Source: Aneurinibacillus sp. Ricciae_BoGa-3 (GTDB lineage Bacteria > Bacillota > Bacilli > Aneurinibacillales > Aneurinibacillaceae). Taken from it: a stretch of DNA of 64,000 nucleotides. The notes beneath the pieces were generated by a model. That model saw nothing but the letters and a program-made list of their open reading frames with translations, was not told the DNA's origin and did no database searches. Location of the stretch: NCBI RefSeq assembly GCF_028421645.1, contig NZ_CP116887.1, positions 2,234,001-2,298,000 of the forward strand, in the 5' to 3' direction. The position numbers were made by a program, and so were the translations under genes. Shown here one piece after another: positions 35,689 to 44,573 of this stretch (position 1 is its first letter; every line of letters begins with the position of its first letter).

Positions 35689-36072
35689 ATGTTTCATTAT
35701 ACCGTTGAAACAAACAAAACGTTGGAGCAAGCAGTATTAGATGTGGAAACAAGCCTAAAAAGGCACAAGTTCGGCGTACTCTGACAGCTTGATCTTACAG
35801 CAAAGCTTCAGGAGAAAGGTGTAGATTTTACTCAACCATACAGAATACTCGAGGTATGCAATCCGCAGGAGGCGAAGCGAGTTGTATCACAAAATAGCCT
35901 GGTTGGATATTTTCTTCCATGTAAGATTGCGATATATGAAGACAATGGGACCGTGAAAATCGGTCTGCCAAAGCCTACTGTTTTAATCGATATAGTAAAT
36001 GAACCCGCCTTAAAGGAAATCGCCCAACATATCGAACAGACCTTGATAGACGCTGTAAATGAAGCAAAATAA
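35689..36072 (+). pseudogene. DUF302-family protein with an in-frame stop
   Basis: ATG 35689 (after GAGGTG) opens a 127-codon DUF302 gene: 'MFHYTVETNKTLEQAVLDVE', 'YRILEVCNPQEAKRVV', 'FLPCKIAIYEDNGTVKIG'. One TGA at 35782-35784 interrupts it in 'FGVL-stop-QLDLTAKL', where the family has Trp. TGG to TGA is a single change. DUF302 proteins are small soluble proteins often found with sulfur and rhodanese genes. The rest is well preserved, so the stop is recent. Confidence 0.8.
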
Positions 36073-36089
36073 ACAACTCAAATAAAAAA

Positions 36090-36126
36090 GCGTGCACAGT
36101 TCATTCATTTTTGTGCACGCTTTTTT
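36090..36126 (+). terminator. Terminator after the DUF302 gene
   Basis: Perfect stem GCGTGCAC (36090-36097) / GTGCACGC (36113-36120) followed by six T, with an A run before it. It works on both strands and closes the DsrE-DUF302 group. Confidence 0.9.
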
Positions 36127-36173
36127 AATTAATAATGCTAAAGAGTTATTCTACGCGAAAGGAGCTTGAAGGA

Positions 36174-37609
36174 ATGTTTGCCTTATTGACCATTACCCAA
36201 CAAAACGACCCCCATGGTGTTCTAGAGCTGCACCCCGAATTGTTTTATGGTTTCCCTTCTTTTTAATACCACCAGACCGGAGGTTTTTCACGGATCTCCT
36301 CGTTTGTTAATCAGGTGCGAAACACAGAAGAAAATGTGTTGTTTGTGGACAGCGGCGACTTGTTTCATGGTACTGGACCGCTTGTATTTTCAAAAGGAAT
36401 GGCTATTCTCCCTCTTCTTGAATACTTGAAGTTAGACGCTATTGTACTGGGATTTTGCCTGCCTATGGTCCCGCACACTTGCGATTAATAGCAGAGCAGC
36501 TATCCACTCCGATGCTTGCCGCGAATGTGTATGATAAGGTAGCCACTCATTCATTGACCTCGGATGTGATAAAAGAATACAGTGGGTTACGTGTAGGTGT
36601 GATTGGGCTTACTTATCCATTTGTGGATCAGACCATTCCTCCCGCTTTTTTCGAGGATATGTATTTTACGCTCGGATTAGAGGAGGTGGCACAGTCGGTT
36701 CAGTTTCTGCGGGTAGAGGAAAAGGTGAACATAATCATTCTAATCAGCCACATGGGAATGCCGCTGGATGCTAAACTGGCTTCTGTTGTTCAGGGAGTGG
36801 ATATTATTTTAAGCGGTCATAGCCATGACCGGGTGGACAGGGCGATTATTGTTAAGGATACGACTATAATTCAGTCAGGGGCCAGTGCCTCTTTTCTCGG
36901 TTGATTAGATATTACGATCGAAGGCGGGAAGATCACTGACTTTTCTCATCAACTGCTTCCTTTATATACCGAGCAATTTTCACCGGATCGGAAAATGGAG
37001 GAACTGGTAGAAAAAGTGGTCGCTCCATATGAAGAAATATTATCTGAGCAGGTGGGTAAGCTCTGTTCGCCTCTGCACCGTATGACATTGAACGAAGCGC
37101 CCATGGATAAATTAATTACGGATGCTTATCAATCATTTACCGGAGCTGATCTTGCCTTTTCCAATGGCTGGAGGTATGGCCCACCGGTGCTGCCTGGAAA
37201 CATAAAAGTCAAAGAATTGTACCAAATCATCCCGGCCAATCCAGAATTATTCACGCTTGAATTAGAGGGAAGAGAACTTGTAAATGAACTGGAGAAAAAT
37301 TCGGAAAATGTTTTTGCACCTGATCCATTTAACCAGAAGGGCGGGTACATTCTCCGATCCTCGGGATTATTTATGGCTTTTAAGCCTTATAATCCGGCTG
37401 GAAATCGTATTCAGCATATTGAGGTGCAAGGATCACCCCTGCAATCCGATAAAGTGTATCGGATTGCAGGAGGTGGAAAGCAAATCTTTAAAGCCTATGA
37501 TTCACGGAAAGGTAATAAGAACGTCCGTGCTATTGAACTCCTTAAGGAGTATTTCATCCAACAGGAAAAAGTAAGGATTGAGATGAAACCAACTATTATA
37601 AGCATATAA
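36174..37609 (+). pseudogene. Bifunctional metallophosphatase / 5'-nucleotidase-like protein, broken
   Basis: A gene of about 480 codons starting at ATG 36174 (AAAGGAG upstream). Metallophosphoesterase marks: 'NDPHGVLELHPELFYG' start, 'VLFVDSGDLFHGTGPL', 'IILISHMGMPLDAKLA', 'GVDIILSGHSHDRV'. A C-terminal 5'-nucleotidase domain follows ('MDKLITDAYQSFTGADLAFS', 'IPANPELFTLELEGREL'). There are frameshifts near 36260 and 36450 and a TGA at 36902-36904 in 'SFLG-stop-LDITIEGG', where CGA (Arg) would fit. SoxB thiosulfohydrolase belongs to this superfamily, and the sulfur context makes that worth testing; ordinary 5'-nucleotidase is as likely. Confidence 0.78.
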
Positions 37610-37615
37610 TGGTCA

Positions 37616-37659
37616 TTGACGAATGCTTCAATGCTCAATATAATACCTATAGGGGTATT
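37616..37659 (+). promoter_or_regulatory. Promoter with CstR-type operator, first repressor gene
   Basis: TTGACG (37616-37621), 17 bp, TATAAT (37639-37644), overlapped by the palindrome AATACCTATAGGGGTATT (37642-37659). The ATACC-N4-GGGGTAT form recurs at 38807, 44446, 44462 and 46221, and matches G-C-tract operators of CsoR/CstR repressors. Confidence 0.8.
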
Positions 37660-37694
37660 AATCGTTTGTTTTCCCCATACTTGAGGTGAGATCC

Positions 37695-37955
37695 ATGGAA
37701 TACAATGATCAAATAAAAAACCGTCTTCACCGGATTGATGGCCAATTGGGCGGAGTAATTGGCATGATGGAACTAGAGAAAGACTGCCGGGGAGTAGTAA
37801 CCCAGCTATCAGCCATTCGTTCGGCTGTGGATCGGGTAATGGGGTTGGTTGTAGCGAATAATATGGAAGAAGGCATTATCCGCGAACTGGATAAAGGCAA
37901 CAATCCGGAACCGTTGATTAAAGAAGCCGTTGACTTACTTGTAAAGAGCAAATAA
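37695..37955 (+). CDS. CsoR/CstR-family repressor lacking the second sensing cysteine
   Basis: An 86-residue all-helical repressor, start ATG 37695 after GAGGTG. It is near-identical in layout to the one at 46276. CstR of Staphylococcus senses persulfide through C31 and C60. Here C31 is kept ('EKDC') but position 60 is Gly ('NNMEEG'), and position 19 is Gly where the paralogue has Arg. It may therefore bind DNA without normal release, or be decaying. Its own promoter carries the matching operator, suggesting autoregulation. Confidence 0.87.
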   Translation: MEYNDQIKNRLHRIDGQLGGVIGMMELEKDCRGVVTQLSAIRSAVDRVMGLVVANNMEEGIIRELDKGNNPEPLIKEAVDLLVKSK

Positions 37956-37974
37956 TCATAAGGAGGTTTTCGCA

Positions 37975-38341
37975 ATGGGACATCGTTTTGATCCTTCTCT
38001 CATAGGCAATTGGACAACCCGGAAAGAAGAAAATTTCTTCCGCCTGATGAAATCCTATCTTTTCAAAAAGCAAGATAAGCTAGCCGATATTGGCTGTGGC
38101 CCTGGATATTTTACAATTCCGGCTGCTTGTTTAACTTCCGGTACGGTGTATGGCGTTGATGTAGAACCCAAAATGCTTGAGACTTTGAAGGAAAAAGCAG
38201 CAGCAGGCGTGAAGAATATTACCCCTATCCAAAGCGATGCAGAAAATATCCAGCTTTTCTGCAAAAAAATTCGAGCAAGCAGGTTTTCAAACCCAGGTAA
38301 CTAAACCGAATCCTAATCATTATATTATTGTCGCTTATTAG
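37975..38341 (+). pseudogene. SAM-dependent methyltransferase, internally deleted
   Basis: ATG 37975 after AAGGAGG starts a class I methyltransferase with motif I 'LADIGCGPGYFTIPA' and 'VYGVDVEPKMLETLKE'. After 'QSDAENIQL' the sequence jumps to the family's C-terminal end in another frame ('KKFEQAGFQTQV..PNPNHYIIVAY', stop at 38341). Some 60-70 codons are lost. It follows the repressor gene by 19 bp. Confidence 0.8.
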
Positions 38342-38582
38342 TGAAGATTGGATTGGGATGGAATACATTGGTCGGTTCCTACCATTATTGAACTGATTAA
38401 CGCGTTTAATTAGAAGTTCAGCTTGTGGTCGAGATTTTGATCTCACGGATCATAAACATTTTGTCTATCCGGTAGAGCAAGTTCCATTAAAATGGATTTA
38501 ATGAGTCAGTTGCTGCCAACTTGCTAATCTATTTTTAAAAAATGATAGATAGAGTAGAGGTTCTATAAACGAGGTGGAATAG
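38342..38582. other. No gene recognised
   Basis: About 240 bp with short open stretches in several frames and no clear start. It is probably decayed coding sequence between two broken genes; I cannot identify it. Confidence 0.4.
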
Positions 38583-38733
38583 ATGAGAAACCGCCAAAAT
38601 TGCTCACCGTGTGGTTGGAAAATTACCCAAGAGGCGTGAGCAGTTTCCACGAAAGCGAATACCACTTTCACCTGGCACGCTAATCTGGCTCCTGGCAGGA
38701 GTCGCTTATCTAGTTTACCATTCGTTGGTGTAA
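38583..38733 (+). pseudogene. Small membrane-anchored protein, frameshifted at its start
   Basis: ATG 38583 follows GAGGTGG but soon stops. One base later the frame is open for 47 codons: 'TAKIAHRVVGKLPKRREQ', a basic stretch, then a single helix 'GTLIWLLAGVAYLVYHSL' to TAA 38733. A one-base insertion after 'MR' explains it. I do not recognise the family. Confidence 0.45.
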
Positions 38734-38800
38734 GAATCAAAACACTTCTGGTTTATTCAATTTATTCACCATTTTCTCTTCTTTGTAAAAGAATATCGTC

Positions 38801-38830
38801 TTTAATATACCTATAGGGGTAAATATTAAA
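38801..38830 (+). promoter_or_regulatory. CstR-type operator before the broken rhodanese-MBL gene
   Basis: ATACCTATAGGGGTA (38807-38821) inside a wider dyad TTTAATAT / ATATTAAA. It sits about 110 bp upstream of the decayed persulfide dioxygenase gene, as the intact copy does at 44446. Confidence 0.72.
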
Positions 38831-38938
38831 AAGGGAGGGTTGCCTTTTTTTATTCAAAAAAAATAATTTGGATGAAAAAAGGAGACCCTATACAATAAAC
38901 ATTCATTGAAGGAAAAGACAGGAAGATGTGGATTATGT

Positions 38939-39560
38939 ATGAGTGTAAAAATTATGACGGCAGCAGAGGCAACTGAACGGATTATCAATAAAAAAATGTA
39001 TTCATTCTTGATGTTCGCAATGAAGAGGATTATCAGAGTTGGAAAATTGAAGGGGAGATGGTTAAAAACTTAAATATTCCCTACTTCGATCTGCTTGAAG
39101 GCGTGAATCACATTCTGGATAAATTACCAGTTAATAAAGAGGTTCTTGTTGTATGTGCGAAGGAAGGATCTTCGAAGTTTGTCGCTGAAGAGCGTTCAGA
39201 AGCCGGGAGAGATGTTGCTTACCTAAAAGGCGGAATGAAGGCCTGGAGTGAGTATTTAGAGCCGATAAAAATAGGTGATTTAAAAAGTGGGGGTTCCATC
39301 TATCAATTTGTTCGAATTGGAAAGGGCTGTCTCTCCTACTTTATTCAATCAGGAGATGAAGCTCTTGTCATTGATGCTGTTCGAATGGTGGATGTGTTTA
39401 TAGAATTTGTTCTATTGGCCGCCCTGATTTAGCTGGAAAAGCAGAAGATTGGGTGTTAGAGGAAAACAAAGTTACCTTGTCTGTTCCCAGAGTTAAACGT
39501 ATTGATAAAATTAGTGCAAGGGAGCATGGTTATTATGTTATTGTGGATGTCTCGCTATAA
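38939..39560 (+). pseudogene. Rhodanese-MBL persulfide dioxygenase, decayed copy
   Basis: Matches the intact gene at 44574: '[18 protein letters not shown]', a frameshift near 39000, then '[15 protein letters not shown]', '[19 protein letters not shown]', '[18 protein letters not shown]' and '[18 protein letters not shown]'. After 'VDVFIEF' the metal-binding metallo-beta-lactamase core with THxHxDH is missing, and the sequence resumes at '[14 protein letters not shown]'. About 110 codons are lost, so it cannot act as a dioxygenase. Confidence 0.88.
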
Positions 39561-39593
39561 CGAATAGAAGTAGTTGTTGAAAATGAATTTTTT

Positions 39594-39636
39594 AAAATGC
39601 CCCTCTTGTTAGGAATAATTAGAGGGGCATTTTAAT
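39594..39636. terminator. Bidirectional terminator between the sulfur and cyd genes
   Basis: AAAATGCCCCTC (39594-39605) / GAGGGGCATTTT with a roughly 16-nt loop. A and T runs on both sides serve the plus-strand relic and the minus-strand cydAB. Confidence 0.88.
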
Positions 39637-39744
39637 TCATCCGGGGCTCACTAAACGGGTCTAGACGGAAACCATTCATTTAGAAGAAGAAAGGTATTTT
39701 GCTCCACCAACGTGCAGAATTAAGTATTAAGAATTCGATTGATG

Positions 39745-40779
39745 TTATTTATTTGTTACATACCGCTTATCCTTTAAAAACATTCGCCAGAAATAGATAA
39801 AACCAGGGAGGAGAATAATCAGGCCTACTATATAGGAAATGATCAGCGCATGAAACATGTTTCGGTTTGTAATGCTTTCCATCACCGTGCTGTATGGGTA
39901 CACCATATAAGGCAGGTGCGCCGCTCCATAGGCATAGCTGGCCACCGCATACTGAATAACAATCGCGACGACAGTAAGCCGCGGCACGCCTGGTAATTCC
40001 CTTCCCTCTCTCTTCCACCACATTACCGCATAGCCAACGGCAAAGGCGGCAATGGAAAGCAGGAACCAACCTTGCCTGGCCTTTAAATTAACCATCAGCC
40101 AACCCGCATATTTATTTAGGGTGAGTATGATGAGAACGGCCATAAAAATGGTGAGCGGGCCAAGCCATACAGCATTCTGCCGATAGCGGCCGTACGCTTC
40201 TTCATCGCCTGCGATCCGGGAATAGTCAGCAAGCAGAATGGTTGAGAGAAAGAGTGTGCTTGCTAAGCCAAATCCAAGGTAGGCGTACTCCGTCGGGGAG
40301 GAAAACAACTTTCCCATCAGCAACCGTTGGACGCCATCCGCAGTGTCAATAAATTCCCCTTGTATAATGGGCAATACACTTATTAAGAGACCCGGTATAA
40401 GAAGCCCGGTAATCCCCGACACTACCCTCAACCCGGTACTGTAGCTGTATCTTTTTACTGAGTGTGAATACACCATAAAAGCGCTGCGTATCGTGAGAAG
40501 AATAAGAATTAAGCTTCCAGGAAGCAAAAGCACAGTGCCAAGCGTATACGAAGCCTTTGGAAAAAAGGAGACAACCGATACGACGAGTAGCACGAGAAAC
40601 GTATTGGTTACTTCCCACGAGGGCGAAAGAAACCGATTGGCAATTCCTGCTGCACTTGGATTATTTCCCTTCTCATAGACCATTGCCCAGAAGCCGGCGC
40701 CAAAGTCAAACGATCCGGCTATGGCATAAATAAAGATGAGCGCCCATAAAACAGAAATCGCGATTAAGGCTTCACTCAT
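39745..40779 (-). CDS. cydB: Cytochrome bd ubiquinol/menaquinol oxidase subunit II
   Basis: A 344-residue protein with about nine membrane helices, the length of CydB/YthB. It starts 'MSEALIAISVLWALIFIYAIAGSFDFGAGFW', in which the 'DFGAG' is conserved in subunit II (shown here in part). With CydA it reduces O2 to water without pumping protons and resists sulfide, fitting the neighbouring sulfide/persulfide genes. Its start overlaps the cydA stop by 4 bp. The stop is followed by about 110 bp to the terminator. Confidence 0.9.
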   Translation of the reverse strand: MSEALIAISVLWALIFIYAIAGSFDFGAGFWAMVYEKGNNPSAAGIANRFLSPSWEVTNTFLVLLVVSVVSFFPKASYTLGTVLLLPGSLILILLTIRSAFMVYSHSVKRYSYSTGLRVVSGITGLLIPGLLISVLPIIQGEFIDTADGVQRLLMGKLFSSPTEYAYLGFGLASTLFLSTILLADYSRIAGDEEAYGRYRQNAVWLGPLTIFMAVLIILTLNKYAGWLMVNLKARQGWFLLSIAAFAVGYAVMWWKREGRELPGVPRLTVVAIVIQYAVASYAYGAAHLPYMVYPYSTVMESITNRNMFHALIISYIVGLIILLPGFIYFWRMFLKDKRYVTNK

Positions 40780-42137
40780 GAGGAAGTCACCACGCTGCCT
40801 GTTTCCCGTTCACTCAGTTCCTCTTTCAGTGGATGCCTCTTGAAGTAATAGCGCAGTACGAGGGCGGTTGCGATGCCTAAGATCGCATACATAACCAAAA
40901 AAAGGGCAAACAATAGACCCACATGGCCTGAAGTGGTAGCCGCTTCCTTCGTCATTTGCAGTTTATATATGGTCCACGGCTGCCGGCCGGTACAGCTGAA
41001 TATCCAGCCAAATTCCGTTGCCAGCATCGAGAGAATACCGGATGGCACAAAGCACCACAAAAGCCAGCGCGGCTGCAGCTGCTTTTTGAAAATTTTCCGA
41101 AGCGCCCATGGAACAAGCGGCAGAAAGATTAAAAGCGATCCGATGCCTACCATGGCATCAAACAACGTATGGACATACAAGGGCGGCCACCATTCCCTCG
41201 GAAAGTCATACAGCCCTCGAACAGTCCCATTAAAATGGCCTGTTGCGAGATAGCTCAAGAATCCCGGAAGTTCAATGGAATAGTGAATCTGCCCTTTAAT
41301 CGGATCCGGTACACCGCCAATGGCAAGCGGAGCGTAGTTGGTCGTTCTAAACAGTCCTTCGGCGGCTGCAAGCTTTTCCGGATTATATGTATTTAACAGT
41401 TTAGCAGACTCATGCCCGTTAAGTGCTGTAAGCAGCGAAGAGATGGATCCGACAAGTATCGTCATCAGGAGCGCTTTCTGATGAAAGTTATACTCTTTCG
41501 GCGAAACATTGCGTTTTAACATCTTATAAGCAGCAATCGATGAAATCGCAAAAGCTCCTGTCATATAAGCGGAGAACATAACGTGGAGAGCTGAGTTAAA
41601 AAAACCCGGATTAAAAAAAGCGGCCCATGGATCCACGTTAGTTATGACGCCATTCTTAACGCTAAACCCCTGAGGAGTTGCTTCAAATGTATGGACATCG
41701 GTGATGAGAACGGCTGATGCAGTAGCTCCCAATGTGACAAGGAACACACTGACAAGCCGCATAACAGGCGAGAGCCGATCCGCTGCGTAAACATAGATCG
41801 ATAAAAACAGCGTTTCAAGGAAAAAAGCAAAAATCTCAATCTGGAACGGGAGCGCGATTACTTCTCCAACTACCTTCATAAACCCAGGCCATAGGAGTGA
41901 AAGTTGAACTGCGGCAATCGTACCGGATGGAATGGCAACGCCGAGCAGCACTCCCTGGCCTTTGGTCCAACGCCGCGCCATTGTCGCATAATCGCTATCC
42001 CCTGTGCGCAGATAATAAATCTCCGCGAACATAATCATCAAAGGCAGCCCAACCCCCATCGTGGCAAAAATAATATGAAATCCCATCGTCATGCCAAAAA
42101 GCGACCGAGCAATTAGAACGTGATCCAATTCCCTCAT
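40776..42137 (-). CDS. cydA: Cytochrome bd oxidase subunit I, YthA/CIO type
   Basis: A 453-residue subunit I with haem ligands and neighbours in place: H21 ('GFHIIFA'), H185 ('NSALHVMF'), the acidic residues E101 and E108 ('QIEIFAFFLETLF'), and 'GRQPWTIY' after a short Q-loop. The short Q-loop is typical of the Gram-positive YthA and CIO forms. It binds haems b558, b595 and d or b and oxidises menaquinol. No cydC/cydD follows, so assembly factors are elsewhere. ATG 42137; about 20 bp upstream lies the end of a GerA relic. Confidence 0.92.
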   Translation of the reverse strand: MRELDHVLIARSLFGMTMGFHIIFATMGVGLPLMIMFAEIYYLRTGDSDYATMARRWTKGQGVLLGVAIPSGTIAAVQLSLLWPGFMKVVGEVIALPFQIEIFAFFLETLFLSIYVYAADRLSPVMRLVSVFLVTLGATASAVLITDVHTFEATPQGFSVKNGVITNVDPWAAFFNPGFFNSALHVMFSAYMTGAFAISSIAAYKMLKRNVSPKEYNFHQKALLMTILVGSISSLLTALNGHESAKLLNTYNPEKLAAAEGLFRTTNYAPLAIGGVPDPIKGQIHYSIELPGFLSYLATGHFNGTVRGLYDFPREWWPPLYVHTLFDAMVGIGSLLIFLPLVPWALRKIFKKQLQPRWLLWCFVPSGILSMLATEFGWIFSCTGRQPWTIYKLQMTKEAATTSGHVGLLFALFLVMYAILGIATALVLRYYFKRHPLKEELSERETGSVVTSS

Positions 42138-42156
42138 CCTTTCACAGATATTCTTA

Positions 42157-43303
42157 TTACTCTGGTATTTTTACCATTTTTTCTGATTGTATCCGAAAAG
42201 GAGACTGTTTCTCTTTGGGGAACAACTTTATGAAAGGCATACCCATACTGTCTATGTGAACCAAATACGCGATTAATATGATGCCGCTGATTATTAAACA
42301 GATACTGCCAAACGGTGTGGTAATAATAAAAAATACCGGATAACTCGAAAAGAAAAACTCATAATGTTGATGGGAATGACAAAGTTGGAAATCCCAGTAG
42401 CTGCAACAAGGATAATCATAAGGGTGCTGACCAGGCCTGCTTCAGCTGCTGCTTGCCCCAGTATTAGTCCCCCAACCGTTGTGGCGGTGCCTCCAATTGT
42501 TTTTTGTAGGCGTAAGCTTGCTTCAATTAGGAGTTCCATAGGAAGCATCATAAACAATACTTCCAGAGAAGGGTAGGGTACACCGGCAAGGCTAGCGGCA
42601 ATGGATAATGCGAGTTCCCACCCGGAGTATCTCAGGATTATAAGAAGCGATAATTACGTATAACGCCGGAAGCATTGTTGTGGCAAATAGTCCGATATAT
42701 CGTAAGATTTTTAAGAAATGTGTAACGAAATACGGTTGCCTTTAATTTTTGTTTGATGTTCTGTACCATCTTAGGATCAGCGTACTGACTGTCATACAGG
42801 AGAGCTATACTGGTTTGAGAGTCCTTTCCAATCTCTGTTGTCTCGATGATGAGAGTTGCTTTATGATATCGGTGGCGGATCATATTCATGGAGGAATAAA
42901 TGTCAGGGCTAATCGATTTCTCAGGACCCTGAAGTGTTGTTTCAACTTTGGTATCTGCTGGTGCTTTTTCAATGATATTTTTAGGTCCAATAAATAAACT
43001 TTATAGTTGATAATCAGCCGCGGAACCCTTAAGCATATCCTTAAGCGCCTTTTCCTTATTATCTGCCACCGTAGTACTGGGCTGGGAATGGATATACTGC
43101 TCATATTCTTCAACGTGGTTCATTTCGTAAAAAGGTTTAATGACATAATCCGATACCAATTTACTGTCGCAAATGCTTTTTACATAGGCCTGTGTAACTT
43201 TCTTCTCCTGCAATTCACGAAAGATGATATCCACAGAGGTTGAGAACTTCTCTCTAAGCCAGGCTATCGTTAATTCACCTGTTGTTTTTTTCGGAATATC
43301 CAT
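42157..43303 (-). pseudogene. GerA-family spore germination protein, broken
   Basis: Fragments of a GerXA protein in order on the minus strand: N-terminal 'LREKFSTSVDIIFREL' (43303-43001), then after a frame change 'KAPADTKVETTLQGPEKSI', a large deletion, 'MELLIEASLRLQKTIGGTATTVGG' with 'ISNFVIPI', and after another shift the tail 'GSICLIISGIILIAYLVHID' to TAA 42157. GerA proteins are the membrane subunits of germinant receptors in spores. No GerB or GerC partner is present. It supports an endospore-forming ancestor. Confidence 0.82.
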
Positions 43304-43563
43304 AGCTTTCTCCTAAGTGATTCTTATGGTGTACCTGCTTTTTTCTCCATTGAAGTGTTTCCCGTGATCCATCGGTGTATTCTTTTAACTCTCGGCATCT
43401 ACGAACAATACAGCGGTATTTAATGAATGTTTAACGCAGAATATAAATTACTCACATCACATTTGGACTTTTTAATGCATACCCTAAAAAGGGCATAAAT
43501 CTGTTGATGTCCCCAATCCGGGGGCTTTTTTGCGTTAAACGAACAAAAGGGGGAGAGAGAAAA

Positions 43564-43785
43564 ATTACTGATAAGATAAATCGTTCAGCTAATCCAGATC
43601 TTTCGCTAGATTTAGAGCTTTCCGGTGATGTCCTTACGGTGATTGGAAATGTTCTAATTTTATTAGCTCTACTTTAAAAACAAGAGAAAAACGAGCTAGA
43701 GATTGCAGGTGCTTTTTTCTCTCTTATTGGAGATGTCCTAACTTTACTAGCTCTGCTTCAAATACAAGAAAATGCCAAAACGTAG
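43564..43785 (+). pseudogene. Small hydrophobic protein with internal repeat, interrupted by a stop
   Basis: A 73-codon frame after GGGGGAGAG begins at ATT (perhaps a lost ATG). It reads 'TDKINRSANPDLSLDLELSG' then 'DVLTVIGNVLILLALL', TAA at 43675-43677, then 'KQEKNELEIAGAFFSLIG' and 'DVLTLLALLQIQENAKT'. The two halves repeat a hydrophobic 'GDVLT..LLALL' unit. Unrecognised. Confidence 0.4.
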
Positions 43786-43939
43786 CCCAGCTCAGTTTGA
43801 GGTGGGTTACTTTAGTTTACATTCGTAATGTTGCCTATAATATTCAAAACTACAGTTACAGTAAACAACGAAAGTCACGTTTAAGCATGACAAAAAATCC
43901 CCCACTGTTCTTCAAAAATGGGAATTTATAAATTAAACG

Positions 43940-44190
43940 GTATCTACGCACCTGTTCAAAGTGGCTTTGGTACCATGACGAACTTAGTTTGGTAATTTTT
44001 AACCTCTACCTGGAGCAGGTGCATGATAATTTGATCGTTTCCGATATAGATTCCATTATGGCTCTACGTTTTGCCGTTTCCAAGATTCAATTTCTTCTCT
44101 TCTGTCGTTAAATAAAAATTTCGGTTGGTGCGTTGGAAGACGTTTCCACGTAATCGGTATGCTATTCCTATTTAGGAAGCTGATATTTCA
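43940..44190 (-). pseudogene. Possible relic of a papain-like (NlpC/LRAT) protein
   Basis: A minus-strand frame reads 'GIAYRLRGNVFQRTNRNFYL', a stop, then 'SHNGIYIGNDQIIMHLLQVE', which recalls the 'HxGIYIG...IH' motif of LRAT/NlpC-type folds. No start or end is clear. The rest of 43304-44400 shows no other gene. Confidence 0.25.
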
Positions 44191-44211
44191 CGCAGGGGGA
44201 ATTTTAGAATG

Positions 44212-44301
44212 TTAATACCAACCAAAGCAAAGAACTAACCCGATAGCAGCAATAATGAGGAATGTTGTTAACACGGGTACCTGTTCTTTTTTATTCTTTA
44301 T
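44212..44301 (-). pseudogene. Tiny one-helix membrane protein with a non-standard start
   Basis: After AAGGAGGCGTAAG the minus strand has ATA where ATG is expected, then 'KNKKEQVPVLTTFLIIAAIG' and 'LVLCFGWY' to a stop: a 29-residue one-helix peptide. The good ribosome-binding site suggests a gene whose start codon was lost. Unrecognised. Confidence 0.35.
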
Positions 44302-44416
44302 CTTACGCCTCCTTATTTAATGTATTTGTATTGTAAAGAACTTTTTTAAAGACAGTGTGAAGAATATACATGAGTTAAACTGGAAAAGGGAAAGGTAAGA
44401 AGAGGGTTAAGGGTTG

Positions 44417-44492
44417 TTGACAAAACAGATAATATGTTCAATAATATACCCATAAGGGTATATACCATATGGGGTATATTATTGAACATATT
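44417..44492 (+). promoter_or_regulatory. Promoter with tandem CstR-type operators in a 62-bp palindrome
   Basis: TTGACA (44417-44422), 17 bp, AATAAT (44440). Two operators lie back to back: ATACCCATAAGGGTAT (44446-44461) and ATACCATATGGGGTAT (44462-44477). Outer arms AATATGTTCAATAATAT.. and its complement extend the dyad from 44431 to 44492. It controls the rhodanese-MBL and tusA genes. Confidence 0.85.
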
Positions 44493-44573
44493 GGTAAGGA
44501 ATATTACTCCCTTTTTCAAAAATGAGAATCTGATTTAAGGGACAAATATATATCATTGAAGGAGGTTTTACTC

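Noticed and set aside
35782..35784. In-frame TGA codons in DUF302, the nucleotidase-like gene and IS66 as possible selenocysteine or reassigned codons
   Set aside because: The expected residues are Trp, Arg and Arg, each one base change from TGA, with no SECIS-like hairpin. They lie in a decaying region while intact genes use TGG normally.
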